Shown here piece after piece: positions 8,932-17,170 of a DNA stretch of 64,000 bases. Every line of letters starts with the position of its first letter. Position 1 is the first letter of the stretch. Below the pieces are notes generated by a model. That model was not told the origin of the DNA. It made no database searches and worked only from the letters and a program-made list of their open reading frames with translations. The stretch is from NCBI RefSeq assembly GCF_900172235.1, contig NZ_FWFQ01000004.1:1-64000 (forward strand), written 5' to 3'. This DNA comes from Pseudoruegeria aquimaris. GTDB taxonomy: Bacteria; Pseudomonadota; Alphaproteobacteria; Rhodobacterales; Rhodobacteraceae. The translations under genes were made by a program, and so were the position numbers.

Positions 8932-9585
8932 ATGGTTGCTGAAAACGAAAACATCTTCGTCGACGAGGCGGAACTAATGAAAAAGCCCTGGGTGCGCGTG
9001 GACGACACCTACTGGGGCTGCATCGTGCGCTCCTATTCGGGCACGCATTCCTTCAACAACATCCTGCGCGGCACCTGTGGCTTCGTGGGGCTGGTGCTCG
9101 TGTTCACGGCGCTCGGCTTCTGGCTGCTGCCGGGCTCGCTTCTGACGAGCGACGTGGCGGTGATGAAGTTCCTGTCTTCCTCCTCGCTCTGCATCTCGGG
9201 GCTGCTGTTCCTGTGGTTCGCCAGCCAGGAAACCCGCCGCGAAGTGCACATCGACCGCGCCCGCAGCGAGATCCGCGAAGCGCTGCGCAATTCGCGCGGC
9301 AACGCCTTCATGCTGCGCCGCTACGCCTTCGAGGACATCGGCAGCGTCTTCATCGAGCGCCCCTCCTACGAGGGCGGCCCCTCGCGGCTGCTGCTGCGCT
9401 ACCGCAACACCTCGCAGGTGATCTCCATCGCCGTGGCCGACGAAAGCAAGCTGGTGGCCCTGCGCGACCGCCTCGCGAAGGACATCCTCGGCGTCTCCAA
9501 GCCGGCCTCGGCCATCTCGCCGGCCGCCGCCGCCGGCAAGAAGCCGCGCCGCTTCAAGGTGCAATCGCCCAGCCGGGTGATGTGA
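8932..9585 (+). CDS. Membrane protein of unknown function
   Basis: I do not recognise the family. The 217-residue product has two hydrophobic helices close together (about residues 50-75 and 85-105) and hydrophilic ends. The second half contains a predicted mixed alpha/beta region (REVHIDRARSEIREALRNS, LLLRYRNTSQVISIAVAD) reminiscent of cytosolic PH-like or bPH folds attached to a membrane anchor, which is inference. The start is uncertain: ATG at 8932 gives MVAENENIF, GTG at 8896 adds 12 residues. No gene partner is evident. Confidence 0.65.
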   Translation: MVAENENIFVDEAELMKKPWVRVDDTYWGCIVRSYSGTHSFNNILRGTCGFVGLVLVFTALGFWLLPGSLLTSDVAVMKFLSSSSLCISGLLFLWFASQETRREVHIDRARSEIREALRNSRGNAFMLRRYAFEDIGSVFIERPSYEGGPSRLLLRYRNTSQVISIAVADESKLVALRDRLAKDILGVSKPASAISPAAAAGKKPRRFKVQSPSRVM

Positions 9586-9604
9586 GGCCCCGAACGCGGG
9601 ATTT

Positions 9605-9622
9605 CTGTTCAAAATGGAACAG
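9605..9622. promoter_or_regulatory. Inverted repeat upstream of yceI
   Basis: CTGTTC, six bases, then GAACAG form a perfect inverted repeat 85 bases before the yceI start. It is the right size for a dimeric repressor or activator site, but no factor can be named. Confidence 0.25.
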
Positions 9623-9706
9623 GCCCTGTGAGCGGGTGAAGACTTGAGAACAGCGGGAAAGGCACGATTTTTGTCGTGTCTTTTCTTTTGCTTGCAAGGA
9701 GCACCC

Positions 9707-10297
9707 ATGAAACGCATCGCCCTGGCCACCTCGGCCCTCATCGCCCTCTCCGCCGGTTCCGCGCTGGCCGAACCGGTGAGCTACGAACTGGACCCGAGCC
9801 ACAGCCAGATCCTGTTCAGCTACGATCACTTCGGCTTCTCCACCACCTACGGCATGTTCTCGGGCTTCGAGGGCGAGATCTCCTTCGACCGCGAAGATCC
9901 GGCCAACTCCTCCGTGTCCGTCTCCTTCCCGGTGAAGACGATGCTCACCGGCTGGGAAGGCCGCTTCCAGCATTTCATGTCGGCCGATTTCTTCGATGCC
10001 GACGACTCCGAGCTGGTGACCTTCGTCTCCACCGGAATCGAGGTGACGGGCGAGACCACCGCCAACATCACCGGCGATCTGACGCTCAACGGCGTGACCA
10101 AGCCCGTGGTGCTGGATGCTGTGCTGAACGGCGAGGGCGTGAACCCGATGACGAACCAGACCTGGGCCGGTTTCAACGCCACCACCACCCTGCTGCGCAG
10201 CGATTTCAACCTCGGCGCCTTCGCGCCGATGGTGAGCGACGAGGTGCAGATCACCATCTCCATCGAGGCCGGCGTGGCCGAGGGCGAAGGCTCCTGA
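9707..10297 (+). CDS. YceI-family periplasmic protein
   Basis: A 196-residue exported protein. Residues 1-22 are a signal peptide ending ALA, and the mature part is one YceI beta-barrel domain (YELDPSHSQILFSYDHFGFS, DLTLNGVTKPVVLDAVLNG). YceI proteins are lipocalin-like and bind polyisoprenoids such as ubiquinone-type lipids; the exact role is unsettled. The ATG at 9707 follows AAGGAG. It faces, convergently, a cytochrome b561 that has its own fused YceI domain. Confidence 0.88.
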   Translation: MKRIALATSALIALSAGSALAEPVSYELDPSHSQILFSYDHFGFSTTYGMFSGFEGEISFDREDPANSSVSVSFPVKTMLTGWEGRFQHFMSADFFDADDSELVTFVSTGIEVTGETTANITGDLTLNGVTKPVVLDAVLNGEGVNPMTNQTWAGFNATTTLLRSDFNLGAFAPMVSDEVQITISIEAGVAEGEGS

Positions 10298-10321
10298 GGC
10301 TCGCCACGGCTTGAAAGACCG

Positions 10322-10350
10322 GAGGCCGCCCGATCGGGCGGCCTCTTTCG
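10322..10350 (+). terminator. Rho-independent terminator after yceI
   Basis: A perfect ten-base-pair stem (10322-10331 with 10336-10345) around GATC, followed by TTT. It lies in the convergent gap between yceI and the cytochrome b561 gene. Confidence 0.8.
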
Positions 10351-10379
10351 TTCTGCATGCTGATCTGGCGGCGGGCCGG

Positions 10380-11594
10380 CTACGGCGCCTTCCTGGCCAC
10401 GAGATCCACCTTGATCTCCACGCCGAAGGCGAGGGTCTGCTCGTCGGGCAGGTTCGCACCGATCCCGAAATCGCGCCTGTCGGTGCGCACGGTGGCTTCC
10501 ATCTCCGCGCGCCCCTCTTCGACGCGCAGGGTGAAGGGCAGATCCAGCGGGGCTTCCACGCCGCGCAGGGCAAGGGTGCCCACGGCGTCATATTGGCCGT
10601 CACCGAGCGCGAGGATGTCGGCGGAATAGAGGGCCGTGGGGAAGCGCTCGGCATCGAAGAAATCCGGACCCATGGCCTGCTCCGTCACCCCGCCCAGCGT
10701 GAGGCTCGGGATCCGCACCGACACCTCGACGCTGCCGGCGAGCCCGTCCTGCACCGTTTCGTCGAAGTCGATGGTGGCCGACCAGTCGCTGAAGGCCCCT
10801 TTCACCGGCTTGCCGAACTGGGTGACGGTGAGCGCCAGCGTGCCGCTTTCCACCTGCCAGTTGCCCGCCGGCCGGGCGGAGGTCTGCGCGGCCGGGGCGG
10901 GAGCCGCCTGCGGGCCGGCCTGCGGCCAGGACAGCGCGCTTGCGGCCAGCAGGGCGGCGGCATAGGCGGCGACGGCGGCGAGCGCCGGGGCGCGCGAATG
11001 GCGGCCGGCGGCAGGCGCAGGGCCGCGCGGGGCGGCGCCCGGGCTCATGCGGCGCAGGGTGTCGTCCTTGTCGATCACCGCATGTTTGAGTGCGCCGGCG
11101 AGGTGCAGCAGGAAGGCCAGCAGCAGCACCTTGGTGAGCACCTCGTGCCATCCGGAGAACAGGTGGGCCAGCGCCTCGTTCTTCGGCACGAAGGGAAGGG
11201 ACTGGCCGAAGGGCCACCAGATCGGCGCGAATCCCTCGGTGGCGGCGTGGTGCAGCCAGCCGGAGAGCGGCACGAAGACGAGCGAGAGGTAGAGCAGCAC
11301 GTGGACGGCTTCGGCGAGGAAGGTCTCGGCGCGTTTCTCCGGGTGCAGCGGCAGGGGGCGGCGCTGGGTGGCCGTCCAGGCCAGGCGGGCGAGCGCCACG
11401 AAGAAGACCGTCACGCCGAGCGTCTTGTGCAGCGAGAACAGCCACGCCTTGCGCGCCAGCTGCTCGCCGGTGTCGAAAGGAAGGCCGTTGGCGATCTGGC
11501 CGATCGGAAAGGCGGTGAGGATCAGCAGGGCGGTGATCCAGTGGAAGGCCTTGGAGATGCTTCCGTAGCTGTCTGCCGTGTTCGTGGTGGGCAT
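10380..11594 (-). CDS. Cytochrome b561 fused to a YceI domain
   Basis: A 404-residue membrane protein. The N-terminal ~180 residues are a four-helix bacterial cytochrome b561 with candidate haem ligands in AFHWITAL, LHKTLG and the HEV/HLAGALKH regions. A proline/alanine linker and one further helix (~205-225) lead to a C-terminal YceI domain (residues ~235-404) that would face the periplasm. Family knowledge: b561 proteins move electrons between quinol and other partners. The fusion suggests that the YceI domain delivers or holds the lipid-quinone substrate. ATG at 11594 is chosen because of GAGGAC just upstream. Confidence 0.88.
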   Translation of the reverse strand: MPTTNTADSYGSISKAFHWITALLILTAFPIGQIANGLPFDTGEQLARKAWLFSLHKTLGVTVFFVALARLAWTATQRRPLPLHPEKRAETFLAEAVHVLLYLSLVFVPLSGWLHHAATEGFAPIWWPFGQSLPFVPKNEALAHLFSGWHEVLTKVLLLAFLLHLAGALKHAVIDKDDTLRRMSPGAAPRGPAPAAGRHSRAPALAAVAAYAAALLAASALSWPQAGPQAAPAPAAQTSARPAGNWQVESGTLALTVTQFGKPVKGAFSDWSATIDFDETVQDGLAGSVEVSVRIPSLTLGGVTEQAMGPDFFDAERFPTALYSADILALGDGQYDAVGTLALRGVEAPLDLPFTLRVEEGRAEMEATVRTDRRDFGIGANLPDEQTLAFGVEIKVDLVARKAP

Positions 11595-11827
11595 GGTGTC
11601 CTCGGTTTGCGCGTTCGCTCCGCCTTTGGGCGGGCTTTCGGCTGCAAGGTAGTGCGCCAGGCGGCGGACCGGAATGCGCCTTGGTGCAGATCTTCTGTGC
11701 GGCAGAGCGAAAGGCGGTGGTGGCGGGGGCGTGGTTCGGGCCGGTGGCGGAGTTTGTTTGCCTTGGGGCAAGCCGCGCGCTATCAGCGGCTGGAAAGAAA
11801 CAAAAAGAACGAACATTCGGAGGGGAC

Positions 11828-12760
11828 ATGAGCCGAGCATTCGTATTTCCGGGGCAGGGCGCGCAGACCATCGGCATGGGCAAGGCGCTTGCCGAGGCCT
11901 ATCCGGCGGCGCGGGCCGTTTTCGACGAGGTGGATGACGCCCTGGGCGAGAAGCTCTCCACCCTGATCTGGGAGGGCGACATCGCCGAGCTCACGCTCAC
12001 GCAGAACGCCCAGCCGGCGCTGATGGCCACCTCCATCGCCGCGCTGCGCGCGCTGGAGGCCGAGGGAATCGGCGTCGAGAGCGCGGCTTTCGTGGCCGGC
12101 CACAGCCTTGGGGAATATTCCGCGCTGGCCGCCGCCGGGGCGCTGAGCGTGGCCGACACCGCCCGCCTGCTGCGCACGCGTGGGCAGGCGATGCAGGCCG
12201 CCGTGCCGGTGGGCGTCGGCGCCATGGCCGCCCTGCTGGGGCTGGATTTCGACACGGCGTCCGAGGTGGCCGCCGAAGCGGCGCAGGGGCAGGTCTGCCA
12301 GGCCGCCAATGACAACGATCCCGGCCAGGTGGTGGTCTCGGGCCACAAGGAGGCGGTGGAACGCGCCGTCGAGATCGCCAAGGGCAAGGGCGCCAAGCGC
12401 GCGGTGCTGCTGCCGGTCTCCGCTCCGTTCCACTGCGCGTTGATGCAGCCGGCCGCCGAGGTCATGGCCGAAGCGCTGGCCGCCGTCGAGATCGCGGCGC
12501 CGAAGGTGCCGCTGGTGGCCAACGTGCGCGCTGCCGCCGTGGAGGATCCGGCCGTGATCCGCGACCTGCTGGTGGAGCAGGTTACGGGCTCCGTGCGCTG
12601 GCGCGAGAGCGTGGCCTACATGGGCGCGCAGGGCGTCACCGAGATCTGGGAAATCGGCGCGGGCAAGGCGCTGTCGGGCATGATTCGCCGCATCGACCGC
12701 GCGATCGCCACCCGCGCCGTGGGCACGCCGGACGATGTTCTGGCCGCCAAGGAAGCTTGA
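11828..12760 (+). CDS. fabD: Malonyl-CoA:ACP transacylase
   Basis: A 310-residue FabD that moves the malonyl group from CoA to acyl carrier protein, the entry step of fatty-acid elongation. The nucleophile is S93 in GHSLGEYSA and the catalytic histidine is H202 in APFHC; both match the E. coli positions within one residue. The opening MSRAFVFPGQGAQ is typical. ATG at 11828 follows GGAGGGG. fabG starts 14 bases after the stop, so the two are one transcription unit. Confidence 0.97.
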   Translation: MSRAFVFPGQGAQTIGMGKALAEAYPAARAVFDEVDDALGEKLSTLIWEGDIAELTLTQNAQPALMATSIAALRALEAEGIGVESAAFVAGHSLGEYSALAAAGALSVADTARLLRTRGQAMQAAVPVGVGAMAALLGLDFDTASEVAAEAAQGQVCQAANDNDPGQVVVSGHKEAVERAVEIAKGKGAKRAVLLPVSAPFHCALMQPAAEVMAEALAAVEIAAPKVPLVANVRAAAVEDPAVIRDLLVEQVTGSVRWRESVAYMGAQGVTEIWEIGAGKALSGMIRRIDRAIATRAVGTPDDVLAAKEA

Positions 12761-12774
12761 GGAAGGTTTTAGAA

Positions 12775-13512
12775 ATGTTTGATCTGACTGGGAAAAATGC
12801 CCTGATCACCGGCGCCTCCGGGGGCATCGGCGGGGCCATCGCCAAGGCGCTGCACGGCGCCGGCGCCACCGTGGCGCTTTCGGGCACCCGCGTGGAGCCT
12901 CTGGAGGCGCTGGCCGCCGAACTGGGTAGCCGCGCCCATGTGCTGCCCTGCAACCTCGCGGATGCGGAGGCCGTGAACGCGCTGCCGAAACAGGCCGCCG
13001 AGGCGATGGGCAGCGTCGATATCCTGGTGAACAACGCCGGCATCACCGCCGACAACATCTTCATGCGGATGAAGGACGAGGAGTGGGAGCGGGTGCTGGA
13101 CATCAACCTCACCTCCACCATGCGCCTGTGCCGCGGCGTGATGCGCGGCATGATGAAGGCCCGCTGGGGCCGCATCATCAACATCTCCTCCATCGTGGGC
13201 GCCACCGGCAATCCGGGGCAGGCCAACTACGCGGCGTCGAAGGCCGGGATGATCGGCATGTCCAAATCCATCGCCTACGAGGTGGCCAACCGCGGCATCA
13301 CCGTCAACGCGGTGGCGCCGGGCTTCATCTCCACGGCGATGACGGACAAGCTGACGGAGGATCAGAAGGCCGGCATTCTCGGCCAGGTGCCCGCCGGGCG
13401 CATGGGCGAGCCGGAAGAGATCGCCGCGGCGGTGCTCTATCTCGCCAGCCCCGAAGCCGGATACGTCACGGGCAGCACCCTGCACGTGAACGGCGGCATG
13501 GCGATGCTGTAG
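12775..13512 (+). CDS. fabG: 3-oxoacyl-ACP reductase
   Basis: A 245-residue short-chain dehydrogenase that reduces 3-ketoacyl-ACP with NADPH. It has the nucleotide motif TGASGGIG (residues 13-20), NNAG (86-89) and the catalytic triad S139, Y152 and K156 in the YAASK motif. It ends with VTGSTLHVNGGMAML, the usual FabG C-terminus. Start at 12775 is preceded by AGGAAGG; a TTG six codons upstream has no support. Confidence 0.97.
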   Translation: MFDLTGKNALITGASGGIGGAIAKALHGAGATVALSGTRVEPLEALAAELGSRAHVLPCNLADAEAVNALPKQAAEAMGSVDILVNNAGITADNIFMRMKDEEWERVLDINLTSTMRLCRGVMRGMMKARWGRIINISSIVGATGNPGQANYAASKAGMIGMSKSIAYEVANRGITVNAVAPGFISTAMTDKLTEDQKAGILGQVPAGRMGEPEEIAAAVLYLASPEAGYVTGSTLHVNGGMAML

Positions 13513-13619
13513 GATCGTCTGCCCGGGCTTACAAAATCGGCCCCGGCACCCCATATGGGGATCGGTGGCGGGGGCGATCCCGCCGCCAGCCGGCCTTTGC
13601 GCATCCGAGGTGAAAGCAT

Positions 13620-13647
13620 TTGCCTACCCGGAATGTTGTGCTATAGG
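13620..13647 (+). promoter_or_regulatory. Candidate sigma-70 promoter for acpP
   Basis: TTGCCT, a 16-base spacer and TATAGG lie 130 bases before acpP, within the 265-base gap after fabG. Such a promoter would fit the high expression expected of acyl carrier protein. Confidence 0.45.
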
Positions 13648-13777
13648 CCCCTCAGATTTGACCGGACGTCACGAGGCGCCGGTTGCCCTTCGCTTCGGCG
13701 GAGGGAGGAGCGCCCCGCGCGGGGCATAGCAAGAAACCGACGGGAACGCTCCCGAAACGTTAAAATGAGGATGAAAC

Positions 13778-14011
13778 ATGAGCGACATCGCAGATCGCGT
13801 GAAGAAGATCGTCGTCGAGCACCTGGGTGTGGAAGAAGACAAGGTTGTTGAGGGCGCGTCCTTCATCGACGACCTCGGCGCCGACAGCCTTGACACCGTT
13901 GAGCTGGTCATGGCTTTCGAAGAAGAGTTCGGCATCGAGATCCCGGACGACGCCGCCGAGACGATCCAGTCCTTCGGCGACGCGGTGAAGTTCATCACCG
14001 AAGCCTCCTGA
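13778..14011 (+). CDS. acpP: Acyl carrier protein
   Basis: A 77-residue, very acidic carrier protein. The phosphopantetheine attachment serine is S37 in the motif [12 protein letters not shown]. It carries growing acyl chains between FabD, FabG, FabF and other enzymes encoded nearby. It has its own likely promoter and a terminator just after it, so it can be expressed apart from fabD-fabG and fabF. Confidence 0.98.
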   Translation: MSDIADRVKKIVVEHLGVEEDKVVEGASFIDDLGADSLDTVELVMAFEEEFGIEIPDDAAETIQSFGDAVKFITEAS

Positions 14012-14039
14012 GCCCGGCCTCAAGAGAAACCATCGAATG

Positions 14040-14062
14040 CGGCGCCCACGGGCGCCGTTTTT
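14040..14062 (+). terminator. Rho-independent terminator after acpP
   Basis: A GC stem of seven to eight pairs (14040-14047 with 14050-14057) is followed by five T residues. It is 28 bases after the acpP stop codon. Confidence 0.8.
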
Positions 14063-14262
14063 GATTCCGTGCCCCCGGGATGCGCAACGGGGGCGCTGCC
14101 GGCCGCTCCGCGGGCTCCGGTCCGGCGCGGCGGCGGAAACCCTCCGCCCCATGCGCCGCCGAAGGGGATTTTCCCGCCGACCCATGCGCTTGCCCTTGCC
14201 GAGCTTGGGGCGGGCGGGGTATCAGTGGCCGACTTCGAAAAGGAAGATAAGGGGCACGAATA

Positions 14263-15525
14263 ATGCGTCGAGTGGTTGTAACCGGCCTTGGAATGGTCAC
14301 CCCGCTGGCCTGCGGTGTGGAAGAAACCTGGAGCCGCCTGATCGCCGGGGAATCCGGCGCCGGGCCGATCACCCGTTTCGATCCGGAGCGCGTGGTGACG
14401 AAATACGCCTGCGAGATCCCCGTGGGGGACGGCAGCGACGGCACGTTCAACCCGGACGACTGGATGGAGCCGAAGGAACGCCGCAAGGTCGATGATTTTA
14501 TCCTCTATGCCATGGCGGCGGCCGCGCAGGCGGTGCAGGATGCCGGCTGGACGCCCGAGGACGAGGAAGACCGGCTGCGCACCGGCGTGATGATCGGTTC
14601 GGGCATCGGCGGGCTCTCCGCCATCGCCGATACCGCCGTTCTGCTGGCCGAGAAAGGCCCGCGCCGGGTGTCGCCCTTCTTCATTCCCTCCGCCCTCATC
14701 AACCTCGCCTCGGGGCAGGTTTCGATCAGATACGGCTTCAAGGGCCCCAACCACGCGCCGGTCACGGCCTGCTCCACGGGCGCCCATGCCATCGGCGACG
14801 CCGCACGGCTGATCATGCTGGGCGATGCGGACGTGATGGTGGCCGGCGGCGCCGAAAGCCCGATCTCCGAGATCGGGATCGCCGGCTTCAACGCCTGCAA
14901 GGCGCTCTCCACCAAGCGCGCCGACGATCCCAAGGCTGCCAGCCGCCCCTATGACGCGGACCGCGACGGTTTCGTGATGGGCGAGGGCGCCGGCGTCGTG
15001 GTGCTGGAGGAATACGAGCACGCCAAGGCGCGCGGCGCGAAGATCTACGCCGAAGTGCTGGGCTATGGGCTGTCGGGCGACGCTTACCACATCACTGCCC
15101 CGGCCGAGGATGGCGACGGCGGCTACCGCTCCATGAAGGCCGCCATCGAGCGCGCCGGGCTTTCGCCGGCCGACATCGACTACATCAACGCCCACGGCAC
15201 CTCGACCATGGCCGACACCATCGAGCTTGGTGCGGTGGAGCGGCTGATGGGCGAGGCGGCGGCCTCGGCCACGATGTCCTCCACCAAATCCGCCATCGGC
15301 CACCTGCTGGGGGCCGCCGGCGCCGTGGAAGCGATCTTCTGCATCCTGGCGCTGCGCGACCAGATCGCGCCGCCGACGCTGAACCTCGACAACCCGGATG
15401 TGGAGGCCAGGCTGGACCTCGCGCCGAAGGCCGCGGTCAAGCGCAAGATCGACGTGGCCCTGTCCAACTCCTTCGGCTTCGGCGGCACAAACGCCTCGCT
15501 CGTCCTGGGGAAGGTGGCTGACTGA
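14263..15525 (+). CDS. fabF: 3-oxoacyl-ACP synthase II
   Basis: A 420-residue beta-ketoacyl-ACP synthase that condenses malonyl-ACP with acyl-ACP. The active-site cysteine is C170 in VTACSTGAH, and the two catalytic histidines are in NAHGTST and SAIGHLLGAAG. C-terminal SNSFGFGGTNASLV is typical of KAS I/II. AAGGGG precedes the ATG. The last base of the stop codon is the first base of mltG, so the two are coupled. Confidence 0.97.
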   Translation: MRRVVVTGLGMVTPLACGVEETWSRLIAGESGAGPITRFDPERVVTKYACEIPVGDGSDGTFNPDDWMEPKERRKVDDFILYAMAAAAQAVQDAGWTPEDEEDRLRTGVMIGSGIGGLSAIADTAVLLAEKGPRRVSPFFIPSALINLASGQVSIRYGFKGPNHAPVTACSTGAHAIGDAARLIMLGDADVMVAGGAESPISEIGIAGFNACKALSTKRADDPKAASRPYDADRDGFVMGEGAGVVVLEEYEHAKARGAKIYAEVLGYGLSGDAYHITAPAEDGDGGYRSMKAAIERAGLSPADIDYINAHGTSTMADTIELGAVERLMGEAAASATMSSTKSAIGHLLGAAGAVEAIFCILALRDQIAPPTLNLDNPDVEARLDLAPKAAVKRKIDVALSNSFGFGGTNASLVLGKVAD

Positions 15526-16679
15526 TGTGGCGCAGCATTGCGTCCAACGCGCTGACGCTGGGAATCGTGGCCGGCATCGGCCTGGCCGGGGTTCTCGGCT
15601 GGGCGCACAGCCAGTACCGGGGGCCGGGCCCGCTGGCCGAGGCCATCTGCCTGCGCGTTGAATCCGGAAGCAATTTCAGCCGGGTATCAGACACTCTTGA
15701 AGCGGAGGGCGCGATCAGCAACGGGCTGATCTTCCGCGTCGGCGCGGATTACGAGGACAAGACGCAGGCGCTCAAGGCGGGCTCTTTCCTGGTGCCCGAA
15801 GGCGCCTCGATGGAAGAGATCGTGGACATCGTGACCCGCGGCGGCCAATCCACCTGCGGCACGGAAGTCGTCTACCGGATCGGGGTGGTGAGCAACCAGA
15901 TCCAGCTGCGCGAACTCGATCCGGCCACCAACGCCTACCAGATGACCACGGCCTTCGATCCCAAGGCCGAAGAGATCCCGGAGGCCTATTCGGAGGCACG
16001 CTCGGACGGCGACGTGCGCTACCGCATCGCCATGGCCGAGGGTGTCACCAGCTGGCAGGTGGTGGATGCGCTGAACGCGGTGGATTTCCTCGAAGGCGAG
16101 GTGGCGGAGCTGCCCCCGGAAGGGATGCTGGCGCCCGACAGCTACGAGGTGCGGCCGGGCACCGACCGCAACGTGCTGATCGCGCGGATGCAGGAGAAGC
16201 AGGCCGAGATCCTCGCGGAGGCCTGGGCCAACCGCGCCACCGGTTTGCCGATCGAAACGCCGGAGGAAGCCCTGATCCTGGCCTCGATCATCGAAAAGGA
16301 GACCGGCGTTCCCGAGGAGCGCGGGCAGGTGGCCAGCGTCTTCACCAACCGGCTGCGGCAGGGTATGCGGCTGCAGACGGACCCGACGGTGATCTACGGC
16401 ATCACCAACGGCCAGGGCACGCTGGGCCGTGGGCTGCGCCAGAGCGAGCTGCGGCGCGCCACGCCCTACAACACCTACGTGATCGAAGGGCTGCCGCCGA
16501 CGCCGATCGCCAATCCGGGCCGCGCCTCCATCGAGGCGGCGGTGAACCCGGAGGAGACCGATCTGCTGTTCTTCGTGGCCGATGGCACGGGCGGGCACGC
16601 CTTTGCGCGCACATTGGAGGAGCACAATCGCAACGTCGCGGAGTGGCGCAAGATAGAGGCGGAGCGCGCGAACCAGTAA
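15525..16679 (+). CDS. mltG: Endolytic murein transglycosylase MltG
   Basis: A 384-residue YceG/MltG-family protein. One N-terminal membrane helix (residues ~9-27) anchors it to the inner membrane. A LysM-like segment follows, then the catalytic domain with the signature ASIIEKETGVPEER, whose glutamate is the expected active residue, and LQTDPTVIYGITNG, YNTYVIEGLPPTPIANPG. It cuts nascent glycan strands and is thought to end their synthesis. The fabF-mltG pairing is conserved in Rhodobacterales as far as I recall. Confidence 0.95.
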   Translation: MWRSIASNALTLGIVAGIGLAGVLGWAHSQYRGPGPLAEAICLRVESGSNFSRVSDTLEAEGAISNGLIFRVGADYEDKTQALKAGSFLVPEGASMEEIVDIVTRGGQSTCGTEVVYRIGVVSNQIQLRELDPATNAYQMTTAFDPKAEEIPEAYSEARSDGDVRYRIAMAEGVTSWQVVDALNAVDFLEGEVAELPPEGMLAPDSYEVRPGTDRNVLIARMQEKQAEILAEAWANRATGLPIETPEEALILASIIEKETGVPEERGQVASVFTNRLRQGMRLQTDPTVIYGITNGQGTLGRGLRQSELRRATPYNTYVIEGLPPTPIANPGRASIEAAVNPEETDLLFFVADGTGGHAFARTLEEHNRNVAEWRKIEAERANQ

Positions 16680-16700
16680 GCCTTTGTTAAGGCGTAAAAT

Positions 16701-16729
16701 TTGACCCAGCGCGCGCTCTGGGGTATACC
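16701..16729 (+). promoter_or_regulatory. Strong sigma-70-type promoter before the GTA cluster
   Basis: TTGACC, a 17-base spacer and TATACC form the best housekeeping promoter match I saw in the window, 22 bases after the mltG stop. Transcription would begin near 16736, about 96 bases before the first GTA gene, and would run at once into the hairpin at 16757-16778. Confidence 0.65.
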
Positions 16730-16756
16730 TTTTGGCACGCTGGAACAGGCGTGGAT

Positions 16757-16784
16757 GGCATCCGGGAAACCGGGTGCCGTTTTT
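16757..16784 (+). terminator. Terminator-like hairpin in the GTA leader
   Basis: A nine-pair stem (16757-16765 with 16770-16778, one G-T pair) closes a GAAA loop and is followed by five T residues. It could simply end the fabF-mltG transcript, or act as an attenuator on the promoter just upstream. Confidence 0.7.
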
Positions 16785-16831
16785 CGTTTGCCCGGCGGTC
16801 CGCAGCAGCCAAGGGGGCAGTTACACAGGGC

Positions 16832-17170
16832 ATGTCACTCATCACACCTTTCGGGGGTCGATCGGCGCAGGACGAGATTCTGGCCGCGGCCAACGAACAT
16901 CTGGAACGGCTGATCCGCACGGTTCGGCTGCTCACCAATCAGCTTGAAGCCGGCGAGTTCAAGGACTTGGCGGAGACGACGAAGGTCGTCCGCGACGCGG
17001 GCGCCGCATTGCAGATCGCTTTCAGGGAAAGGGAAAACGTTGAAAAACTCCGCCGAAAAGATGCAGGGATCGTCCATGACTACGCCATCGATTTCGACGC
17101 GGCGCGCGATGAGATCGGGCGCCGCCTGGATTGCCTCAGAGCCGCGCGAAACGCAGACGGACTTCCTTGA
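16832..17170 (+). CDS. GTA gene 1: small-terminase-like protein
   Basis: A 112-residue, mostly helical and charged protein at the position of orfg1 in the R. capsulatus GTA. Family knowledge: the product of that gene has been assigned as the small terminase subunit, which recognises DNA for packaging and works with the large subunit. Its 3' end overlaps the large terminase gene by about 95 bases in another frame. ATG at 16832 (MSLITPFGG) is chosen; the frame stays open upstream to 16751. Confidence 0.75.
   Translation: MSLITPFGGRSAQDEILAAANEHLERLIRTVRLLTNQLEAGEFKDLAETTKVVRDAGAALQIAFRERENVEKLRRKDAGIVHDYAIDFDAARDEIGRRLDCLRAARNADGLP

Noticed and set aside
9605-9622. SOS (LexA) box before yceI
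   Set aside because: The half-sites are inverted (GTTC then GAAC with six bases), while alphaproteobacterial LexA boxes are direct GTTC-N7-GTTC repeats. Kept only as an unnamed inverted repeat.
14069-14263. A 64-codon frame between acpP and fabF
   Set aside because: It begins inside the acpP downstream region, is Pro/Ala-rich with no family, and its end overlaps the fabF start by one base; probably chance.
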